64,000 nucleotides of DNA from SCTM01 sp965279655 (lineage in GTDB: Bacteria > Pseudomonadota > Alphaproteobacteria > Rhodospirillales > Rhodospirillaceae), in assembly GCA_965279655.1 (NCBI GenBank), contig OZ257255.1, positions 5,146,001 through 5,210,000 on the forward strand, given 5' to 3'. The translations under genes were made by a program, and so were the position numbers. Of this stretch, positions 55,120 to 62,452 are shown piece by piece (positions within the stretch are counted from its first letter, which is position 1; each line of letters starts with the position of its first letter). A model generated the notes under the pieces. That model did no database searches. It was not told the DNA's origin and worked only from the letters and a program-made list of their open reading frames with translations.

Positions 55120-57164
55120 ACCCGCTGCCCAGACTGATTCCGACATTGCTCCTGAAGGACGGGTTGATCGTCCGGGCCACGCAATTCCGCACGCACCAGA
55201 TCATCGGCGCGCCGCTGCTGACGATCCGGCGCTTGTCGCAGTGGAACGCCGACGAGTTGATCATCCTGAATATCAGCGAGGGCGAAGAGCAGGACTTGCG
55301 GCGCGACGACCTGCAGTACCGTTACGATGCGTCGGATGTCACCTCGCTGTTGCGTCAGATTGCCCTGGAAAGCTCCATGCCCATCACGTTCGGTGGGCGA
55401 ATCCGAAGCCTTGAAGACGTGCGGACGCTGATCGCCTCCGGCGCCGACAAGGTCGTCATCAATACGCAAGCGATCGCAACGCCGGAGCTGATTTCCGAGG
55501 TCGCGCGGCATTTTGGATCCCAATGCGTCGTGATCGGCATCGACGTGAAGGAGCACGCGGACGGGCGCCGCGAAGTCTTCAGCCACAAAGGAACGCGCCC
55601 CACGGGCCTCGATCCCGTGGCCTGGGCGCAGGAAGTGGAGCGCCGCGGCGCCGGTGAAATCTTCCTGAATTCCATCGACCGCGACGGCATGAGCACCGGT
55701 TACGATTTGGACTCAATCCGCGCGGTGACGCGGGCGGTCTCCATCCCGGTGATTGCGTGCGGGGGGGTCGGCCGTTACGAGGATTTCCCCAAGGGCATTC
55801 TCGAAGGCGGCGCGCATGCCGTGTCAGCCGCCAACATCTTCCACTACAAGGAATTGAGCTATCTGCATGCCAAGCGCGTCTGCACCGCGCTGGGCGTGCC
55901 GATGCGTGAGGCGGGCACAGTCAGCCGCTGGACAAGCCAAGAGCCCGACTACGACCTGGCGGAGCGCGATGCGCGCATCGAGGGTCGCCTCGCGCAGGCC
56001 AGTCAGCCGCTTCCGACGTCATCGCCGCAGCCGAAGAAAGCGGTGATGTGGTGCAGCAAGTGCGTCTATCCCAGCGTGAGCGCCACACCCTCGGCCTACG
56101 ACGAGAACGGCGTGTGCATGGGCTGTCGTGCGGCAGCGGTGCGGACCACTACGCCGAAGGAGTCGTGGTCCGAGCGAGAGCGAATGCTCAAGGAATTGCT
56201 CGAGGAGCATCGCAGCAGGGACGGAAGCAGACCCGATTGCATCATCCCCGTGAGCGGCGGGAAGGACAGCTACTTCCAAACGCACATTGTCACGAAGCTC
56301 GGATACAAGCCTTTGCTCGTGACCTACAACGGCAACAATTACCTCGACGTCGGTTGGCGCAATCTCATGAGAATGCGCGAGGTCTTCAACGTCGATCACA
56401 TCATCAAGAGCCCCAGCGTTCCCCTCCTCAAGAAGCTCAATCGCCTCGCGTTCATCGTCATGGGCGATATGAATTGGCATTGCCACGTGGGAATCATGAC
56501 GGCCCCGATGCGCCTGGCCGTGCAGCTCGGCATCCCGCTGGTGATCTGGGGAGAGCACGGTTATGCCGATCTCTGCGGACAGTTCAGCGCCAGCGATTTT
56601 GTGGAATTCACCTATCGCACGCGGCTTGAGCACTTCGCGCGGGGGTACGAGTGGAACTATTTCGTCGGCCTTGACGGCATTACGGCCCAGGACATGCAAA
56701 CGTACCGCTATCCGAGCGACCGCGAGATCGATGAAGCCGGACTGCGCGGGGTATATCTCTCGAACTATCTCGACTGGGATGCAAACGAGCATGTTAAGCT
56801 CGTGCGCGAAAAGTATGGTTTTGAGATCGCCGACAAGCCGTTCGACCGAACATATCGCCGCATGTCGAATCTCGACGACATGCACGAGAATGGCCTGCAC
56901 GATTACCTCAAGTACGTGAAGTTCGGGTATGGGCGCGCCAGCGACCACGCTTCGAAAGATATCCGGCAAGGTTTGATCCCGCGGGAACGCGGGGTGGAAC
57001 TGGTGCGGCAATACGATCATGTCAAACCGAGCGACTTGGCGCGTTGGCTTCCCTATGCCGGTATGACCGAGGACGAATTCGACCGTGTCGCCGACACGTT
57101 CCGCGATCGTCGCGTCTGGCATCGGCAAAATGGAGCTTGGAAAAAGGACAACATGTGGGATTGA
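55116..57164 (+). CDS. Natural fusion of HisF-like barrel and WbpG-type sugar amidotransferase, module 2
   Basis: 682 residues from ATG at 55116. Residues 1-262 are a HisF barrel (TFGGRIRS, GADKVVINTQAI, GIDVKE with the Asp130 equivalent at 143, EIFLNSIDRDG, VIACGGVGR). The Asp11 position is Leu12 (PTLLLKDG), as in the module 1 HisF. A linker of about 45 residues follows. Residues 311-682 are a complete WbpG/PseA-type amidotransferase: zinc-ribbon cysteines 313, 316, 334 and 337, PP-loop SGGKDS at 380-385, IPLVIWGEHGYADLCG and YLKYVKFGYGRASDHAS. The fusion would carry ammonia from HisH through the barrel to the ATP site in one chain. An upstream in-frame extension to 55080 overlaps hisH and is rejected. 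Confidence 0.9.
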   Translation: MNPLPRLIPTLLLKDGLIVRATQFRTHQIIGAPLLTIRRLSQWNADELIILNISEGEEQDLRRDDLQYRYDASDVTSLLRQIALESSMPITFGGRIRSLEDVRTLIASGADKVVINTQAIATPELISEVARHFGSQCVVIGIDVKEHADGRREVFSHKGTRPTGLDPVAWAQEVERRGAGEIFLNSIDRDGMSTGYDLDSIRAVTRAVSIPVIACGGVGRYEDFPKGILEGGAHAVSAANIFHYKELSYLHAKRVCTALGVPMREAGTVSRWTSQEPDYDLAERDARIEGRLAQASQPLPTSSPQPKKAVMWCSKCVYPSVSATPSAYDENGVCMGCRAAAVRTTTPKESWSERERMLKELLEEHRSRDGSRPDCIIPVSGGKDSYFQTHIVTKLGYKPLLVTYNGNNYLDVGWRNLMRMREVFNVDHIIKSPSVPLLKKLNRLAFIVMGDMNWHCHVGIMTAPMRLAVQLGIPLVIWGEHGYADLCGQFSASDFVEFTYRTRLEHFARGYEWNYFVGLDGITAQDMQTYRYPSDREIDEAGLRGVYLSNYLDWDANEHVKLVREKYGFEIADKPFDRTYRRMSNLDDMHENGLHDYLKYVKFGYGRASDHASKDIRQGLIPRERGVELVRQYDHVKPSDLARWLPYAGMTEDEFDRVADTFRDRRVWHRQNGAWKKDNMWD

Positions 57165-57203
57165 GCCCGCGGCAACGGGAAGAGGCGCTGGCGCGATTGC
57201 GCA

Positions 57204-58517
57204 TCAATCCATATCCGTCGACATCTGCACGGGCAGGCCGGCGTCGTCGGCCGGCAGGATGACGCGGCGCGGGTAGGGGATCTTGATGCCGTTGCGGCGG
57301 AAGATATCCCATAGCGCCAGCAGCACTTCGCCCTTGATATTCACCACGCCTGCTTCCGGGTCGGTGATCCAGAACCGCAAGACGAACACCAGTCCGTATT
57401 CCCCGAACTCGAACAGGTGACACAGGGGCGGCGGCGCGTGGCTCACGCGCTCCGGCAAGGCCGCGGCTTGCACCGCGAGTTGGCGGATGCGGTGCGGATC
57501 GCAATCGAACGAGACGGTGAACCGCACCTCCTGGCGCACACGCCGTTCCTGGTGCGACCAGTTGGTCACCTGGTTGAGGATAAAGGAGTCGTTTGGAATC
57601 AGCAGCGACTTGTTGTCTCGGGTGACGACACCGACGTAACGCGCGCTCATCTCCCGCACCCACCCAAAGGTGTTGCCCACCTCGATCACGTCGCCCGGCT
57701 TGACGGACTTGTCGAGCAGCAGGAATAGGCCGCTCATGAGGTTTGAGACCTGATGCTGCAATCCGATGCCGATCCCCACGCCGACCGCGCCGGTGAACAC
57801 CGCGAGCGCCGCGAGATTGATGCCGACGGTCGAGAGCGAGATCAGCACCGCCAGCGCGATCAACACGCCGCGCAGGATTTTGCCGATCAGCACGCGCGCG
57901 CGCGGGCTCATCGTGCCGGCGCCGGCCATCGTCTGATCCGCAAGGTTGGCCGCCATCGAGCCCAGCCATAGGAAGGCGGTGAGAAGCGCGGTCGCCACGA
58001 TCACGTCCAGGAGCGTGATCCGGCTAGATCCGAGCGTGAGGCCGATACTCTCGAGAAAGCCGATGACCGGCGTGAGCAGGCCGACGATGTCCAGTGCGGC
58101 GAGAGTCCAGGCGATCAGCGCAATCACTTTCGCCGCCGCGCGATTGGCAATCAGTGCCGAAGTCAGGCGGATCACCACCCATGCGGCGACCAGGCTCGCC
58201 ACGGCTGAGATCATCCGATCCGGTGGGTCCTCCGGCAGCATCTGGCGCGCGGCCGCCCGCAGGATCAGCAGGAACGTCAGGAATAGAGGCAGGGCGATCT
58301 GACCCATCACGATCTGGACCAGCCGCTGGAGGGTCGGGCCGAACTCCCAATCCACAGTCCGTCGCGTCAGGGGCGGGCGCAGCCAGCGCGCAAGCAGCAA
58401 CGCCACCCCCGCAGCGATCAGGATCGCGGCGGCCTGGGTGAGGAATTCCACCGTCAGGATCTGGCCCTGTAGCCAACGCGCGGCCTGGCCCAGGTAGTCG
58501 GGTCCGAACTTCTCCAT
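57204..58517 (-). CDS. MscS-family mechanosensitive channel
   Basis: 437 residues. About six hydrophobic spans fill residues 25-250; the last is the pore helix (SLSTVGINLAALAVFTGAVGVGIG, residues about 222-245), followed by the GLQHQVSNLMSGLFLLLDKSVKPGDVIEV beta-domain start and the VTRDNKSLLIPNDSF motif. The C-terminal cytosolic vestibule ends with NGIKIPYPRRVI. It should release ions or small solutes on hypo-osmotic shock. It is not linked to the amidation operon, which ends on the opposite strand 40 bases away. Confidence 0.92.
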   Translation of the reverse strand: MEKFGPDYLGQAARWLQGQILTVEFLTQAAAILIAAGVALLLARWLRPPLTRRTVDWEFGPTLQRLVQIVMGQIALPLFLTFLLILRAAARQMLPEDPPDRMISAVASLVAAWVVIRLTSALIANRAAAKVIALIAWTLAALDIVGLLTPVIGFLESIGLTLGSSRITLLDVIVATALLTAFLWLGSMAANLADQTMAGAGTMSPRARVLIGKILRGVLIALAVLISLSTVGINLAALAVFTGAVGVGIGIGLQHQVSNLMSGLFLLLDKSVKPGDVIEVGNTFGWVREMSARYVGVVTRDNKSLLIPNDSFILNQVTNWSHQERRVRQEVRFTVSFDCDPHRIRQLAVQAAALPERVSHAPPPLCHLFEFGEYGLVFVLRFWITDPEAGVVNIKGEVLLALWDIFRRNGIKIPYPRRVILPADDAGLPVQMSTDMD

Positions 58518-58636
58518 GCACTGTACTAAAGTCCTGCGAAGGCCTCAGGTCGCGCCCGCACCGCGGCGTGGTGACATTCGCGATAGCAACGGTTGAATAA
58601 GTTGCAGAGGCGGCGGGATTGACCTAGGGATGGGCC

Positions 58637-59230
58637 ATGGCTTTAACAAAACCCTCGCCCTCGTTCCTCAAAGCCGTCGCGCTGATCGCGGTGCTGTCGC
58701 TCACACCGGTGTCGCTGTACCTCATGTACTACCGCACCGGCGGACCGGCCTCGCAGAAGGAGCTGGCGCTTCAGAAATCCTTACGTTTTTCCTTCATGTC
58801 CGGCGTGGACCTGATCGATGTCGTGCCGCTGACGCCCTGGCCATGGGTGAAGATGTGCGCGGTCACCAATGGTCTCACCAAGGACGAACTCACCGCCGTC
58901 ATCGGCTTTCCCTACAAGGACTACGGCCAGCTCCATTGGCTGCCACGCCCGGAATACTGGACCCTGCTGTTCGTCGATGTGGAACGCGAGGCCAATTGGG
59001 GTCAGGCGATCCCGGTGACGCCGGTGCGCATTTCGCGCAAGGACGTGGCGGATCTCCTGCTGCCGAGCAATACGAAGGGTGTGTGCGTGACTCGTTTGGG
59101 CGGCAAGCTCAATCTCACCCGTCGCCTTAACGCGGAACCCGGCACCAGCCCGGTCACCGTGCGGCTGGTGGATTATGGCGAAGCGGCGCCGATCGTCGCG
59201 CCGCCGGTCTCCAACGCACCGGCAGAGTAG
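58637..59230 (+). CDS. Unknown membrane-anchored protein
   Basis: 197 residues, not recognised. One N-terminal hydrophobic segment (AVALIAVLSLTPVSLYLMYY) serves as signal anchor; the rest is soluble, probably periplasmic, with RFSFMSGVDLIDVVPLTPWPWVKM and KDYGQLHWLPRPEYWTLLFVD as hydrophobic-aromatic segments. It ends in a Pro/Ala-rich tail. The next gene, a small membrane protein, starts 3 bases later, so the two form an operon. Confidence 0.72.
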   Translation: MALTKPSPSFLKAVALIAVLSLTPVSLYLMYYRTGGPASQKELALQKSLRFSFMSGVDLIDVVPLTPWPWVKMCAVTNGLTKDELTAVIGFPYKDYGQLHWLPRPEYWTLLFVDVEREANWGQAIPVTPVRISRKDVADLLLPSNTKGVCVTRLGGKLNLTRRLNAEPGTSPVTVRLVDYGEAAPIVAPPVSNAPAE

Positions 59231-59233
59231 GCC

Positions 59234-59500
59234 ATGGCGTTGCTCGCGACGTTCCTCGGCGTCGTCGCCTTCGCGTCGGGCATTGCCTGGATCATATGGC
59301 GCAAACCGATCCTGAGCGTGGCCGCGATGGTGGAGCGTCTTGCCGTTGTCGGATTCTTCGTGTTCGCCGCGATCGGCTGTTTCACCGCCGGCAACATCCA
59401 AGGCGGATTGATCTCTGCGGGGCTCGCGATCGTGCTCAACGGGCTCTACATGATCGCGCTGCATCGTGCGCGGATGAAAGCTACTTCAGAAACACTTTGA
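59234..59500 (+). CDS. Unknown small membrane protein
   Basis: 88 residues with about three hydrophobic spans (LLATFLGVVAFASGIAWIIW, LAVVGFFVFAAIGCFTAG, LISAGLAIVLNGLYMIAL) and a basic end. I do not recognise a family. It begins 3 bases after the preceding unknown gene and overlaps the 3' end of the convergent helicase gene by 20 bases. Its small size and operon position suggest a partner of the upstream anchored protein. Confidence 0.65.
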   Translation: MALLATFLGVVAFASGIAWIIWRKPILSVAAMVERLAVVGFFVFAAIGCFTAGNIQGGLISAGLAIVLNGLYMIALHRARMKATSETL

Positions 59501-62231
59501 TCTGCGCCACGGCATCCGCCAGCCCCAGACGCTGGTAGGGCACGTCCGGCGGGAACGCGCCCTTCAGGCGTGAAGGCATCATCGGGTCCAGCAGCACGAA
59601 TACGCCGCGGTCGGTGGCGCGGCGGATCAAGCGGCCAAAGGCCTGCTTGAGGCGCAGCCGCGTGATGGCGTCATCGTACTTGCGGGTGCCGAACTGATTG
59701 CGGCGCGCCTTGTGCAGGATGTCGGGCCGCGGCCACGGCACGCGGTCGAACACCACCATGCGAAGGGAGCGGCCGGGCACGTCGACGCCCTCGCGCACCG
59801 CATCGGTGCCGAGCAGGCTGGCGTCTTCTTCCGCGCGGAAGATGTCCACGAGGGTGGAGATATCCATCGCATCGACATGCTGGGCGTAGAGCGGCAGGCC
59901 CGCCTGCTCGAGATGCGACGCGATGCGGCCGTGCACATCGCGCAGGCGCGAGATCGCGGTGAATAGCCCGAGCGCGCCACCGTTCGATGCCAGGAAAAGT
60001 TCGCGATAGGCCGAGGCCACCTGCGCCATGTCGTCCTTGCGCACGTCGGTGATGACGATCACGCGGGTGCGATGCGGATAGTCGAAGGGCGAGGCAACGG
60101 AGGTGCGTTCCACGGGGCCGCCCAAGTGATTGGCGCCCGTGCGCGCGTCGGCCTCGGCCCAATCCGCCGCAGCGTCCTCATCGCCGTTGCGCAACGTGGC
60201 GGAGGTGACGACGATGCCATGGGCGTGGTCTGCGAGCGAACGCGCGAAGGGCAGGGTGGGATCGACCCAGTGGCGGTGAAGGCCGACGTCGATCTCGTGG
60301 CCGTCGCTGCGGGCCATCGAGAACCAATCGACGAACTCGTCCGGCGTCGCCGTGGAGAGGCTGCTCAGCATCGCGCGCCAGGCCCCGAGCTGCATGAGCC
60401 CACGGCGCTCCAGCGTCCGCATCATGCCTTCGATGCGCACCCGCATGCCGGTTTCGAGTTCGGCGGCGTCCGCATCCAGTTTGCGCGCAAAGCCGGTGTG
60501 CAGGCGCCGCATGGGGCGTTCCAGGTCGGCCAGCGCGGTGTTGAGCGCCGACGCGGCGGTGACAAGGCCGTCGATCAACGAGTCCCGGTCCGCCTCCAGG
60601 GAATAAGGCGAGCTTGAATCCGTGCGGGCGAGGATGTGTTTGCGCGCCAGCGCGAGGAAATCTTCCGTCGGGCCATTGGGCTGGCCGTCCTTGATCCGGT
60701 TGCGCCAGCCGGCGCCCGGCAGGACGCGGGCGGCGTGAAGGGTTTCGTCCAGCGCTTGCGACAGGCCAGCGTCCTCACCCTTGCCGGCGACGATCAGGTC
60801 CTCCGCGCGGCGCTTAAGGCCGCGCGCCCGCGTGCGTCCGGCGGTGGCTTCCGCGCCCAAGAGCCAGCGGCGCAAGTCCGCGGTCTCAAGCCCGCTCAGT
60901 TCGGAGGAGAACGCGGAATCCGCCGCATCGAAAATGTGATGCCCTTCGTCGAACACATAGCGGGTCGGCCGCGCGCCGTCGTCCATGCCGCCGAGGGCTG
61001 CTTGCACCATCACCAGCGCATGATTCGCGACCACGATGTCCGCGTGACGCGCGCGGCGCACGGTGCGCTCGATGAAGCACTTCTGATAGTGCGGGCAGGC
61101 GGCGTAGATGCACTCGCCGCGCCGGTCCGCGAGGGCCACCGTGCGCTCCTTGCTGACGATTTCCGGCAGCCAGCCCGGCAGGTCGCCGCCGACCATGTCG
61201 CCGTTGCGCGTCGCGCCGATCCAGCGCGCCACCAATCCGAGCCCGATGGCTTCCTGCGGCTGCATCTGGAGGCGATTGAGCGCCTCCTCGTAGTTCAGGA
61301 TGCAGACGTAGTTCTCGCGGCCTTTGCGGATGACCACTTTGCGCGCCTTGTCGTGGATATCCGGGTGCAGGCGGCTCAGTTCCTGATCCAACTGCCGCTG
61401 AAGATTGCGGGTAAAGGTGGAGAGCCACACGGTGCCGGAATTCTTCTCCGCCCACACGCTCGCCGGCGCGACATAGCCCAGCGTCTTGCCGACGCCGGTA
61501 CCCGCTTCCGCCAACACGAGCATGGGCTGATTTTCCGAAGGCCGCGGTTGGAAGGCGGTCGTCACGCTGTGGGCGTATTGGCGTTGCTCTTCGCGCTTCT
61601 CCGCGTTGTCGCCCAGAAGGCGTTCCAGACGCGTATCGGACTCGGCAATCGTGATCGGCTCGCTGCCGGGCGGCGGGGGCGGCGCACGCTCCTCCCATTC
61701 CGCCAGGCGCAACCACACGCGCAGGCCGTTCGCGGCACCATAGCCCTTCGCCGGCGTGGCCGCGGTGCCGAGCGCGGCCAGCACGGAAGGCCCCCAGGCC
61801 CATCCCCCGCGCGTCATAGCGCCCGCGATCTCGCCCAGGGAGGTCGTCTCGACCTCGGAGACCTTCACCAATTCCTGCAGCAGGGTTTGCGCGCAACTCA
61901 CCAGCGTCAGCGCGCGGTCCTCGAGCGCATGCGGAACGGCGAGGTCCAGCGCCTCCGCAACGCCCGCGATGGTCGGCAGGCAAAACTGAGCCGGGCGCAC
62001 GAAGGCGAACAGTTCCAGGATGTCGTGCGCGGGAAATATCTGCGTGCGCAGACGCGCGGCTGTCGCGGGCGCATGGCACACGATGGGCCGCCCCGCCGCC
62101 GCGCGCGCCGCGAAGCTCGCGGCAGGTCCGGTATGGATTTCGCCTTCGGTGTCGAGCAACGCCGCCATCGTCCAGTCGGCGGTAACCGCCGGGACCGCGG
62201 GCAACACGACCCGGCGACTCTGGTAAGGCAT
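59481..62231 (-). CDS. DinG/Rad3-type ATP-dependent DNA helicase with iron-sulfur cysteines
   Basis: 916 residues from ATG at 62231; a GTG at 62282 is an alternative. An N-terminal domain of about 200 residues is not typical of E. coli DinG. Walker A is LAEAGTGVGKTLGYV and the DEAH box is VFDEGHHIFD. Four cysteines between them (YVCILN, then CIYAACPHYQKC) match the XPD/DinG iron-sulfur site. The end (SLRMVVFDRVPWPRPD and QAFGRLIRRATDRGVFVLLDP) has motifs V and VI. It should unwind 5'-3' on DNA with damage or R-loops. Its neighbour lysK is divergent. Confidence 0.9.
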   Translation of the reverse strand: MPYQSRRVVLPAVPAVTADWTMAALLDTEGEIHTGPAASFAARAAAGRPIVCHAPATAARLRTQIFPAHDILELFAFVRPAQFCLPTIAGVAEALDLAVPHALEDRALTLVSCAQTLLQELVKVSEVETTSLGEIAGAMTRGGWAWGPSVLAALGTAATPAKGYGAANGLRVWLRLAEWEERAPPPPPGSEPITIAESDTRLERLLGDNAEKREEQRQYAHSVTTAFQPRPSENQPMLVLAEAGTGVGKTLGYVAPASVWAEKNSGTVWLSTFTRNLQRQLDQELSRLHPDIHDKARKVVIRKGRENYVCILNYEEALNRLQMQPQEAIGLGLVARWIGATRNGDMVGGDLPGWLPEIVSKERTVALADRRGECIYAACPHYQKCFIERTVRRARHADIVVANHALVMVQAALGGMDDGARPTRYVFDEGHHIFDAADSAFSSELSGLETADLRRWLLGAEATAGRTRARGLKRRAEDLIVAGKGEDAGLSQALDETLHAARVLPGAGWRNRIKDGQPNGPTEDFLALARKHILARTDSSSPYSLEADRDSLIDGLVTAASALNTALADLERPMRRLHTGFARKLDADAAELETGMRVRIEGMMRTLERRGLMQLGAWRAMLSSLSTATPDEFVDWFSMARSDGHEIDVGLHRHWVDPTLPFARSLADHAHGIVVTSATLRNGDEDAAADWAEADARTGANHLGGPVERTSVASPFDYPHRTRVIVITDVRKDDMAQVASAYRELFLASNGGALGLFTAISRLRDVHGRIASHLEQAGLPLYAQHVDAMDISTLVDIFRAEEDASLLGTDAVREGVDVPGRSLRMVVFDRVPWPRPDILHKARRNQFGTRKYDDAITRLRLKQAFGRLIRRATDRGVFVLLDPMMPSRLKGAFPPDVPYQRLGLADAVAQIKVFLK

Positions 62232-62413
62232 ATCGAGCGTCGTGATGGGATCGGGTCCCTGAACAAATGTGGAACCGAACACCTAAACGGGCCCACGCCC
62301 CAGGGCAAGTACAGCGGTACCTGCCGCCGGCAGTCTGCTGAAATTCGGCGCTTTTCGGCGGAATCCGCGCCTTTGGCCCGTATTCCTGGCATCCAGCCCG
62401 GGTCCTTGCTATT

Positions 62414-62438
62414 GGGGGCGTCACTTTCGACGTCCCCC
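62414..62438 (+). other. GC-rich hairpin just upstream of lysK
   Basis: GGGGGCGTC and GACGTCCCCC pair (one bulged base) around an ACTTTC loop. The hairpin ends 14 bases before the lysK ATG, with no obvious Shine-Dalgarno between. It could limit ribosome access, act in attenuation, or be chance in GC-rich DNA. Confidence 0.4.
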
Positions 62439-62452
62439 GGGTCCCCTTTTCC

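Noticed and set aside
52002..57164. Histidine biosynthesis operon (hisH, hisF)
   Set aside because: No other his genes are present, both HisF copies lack the catalytic Asp11, and each HisH/HisF pair is tied to a WbpG/PseA-type amidotransferase.
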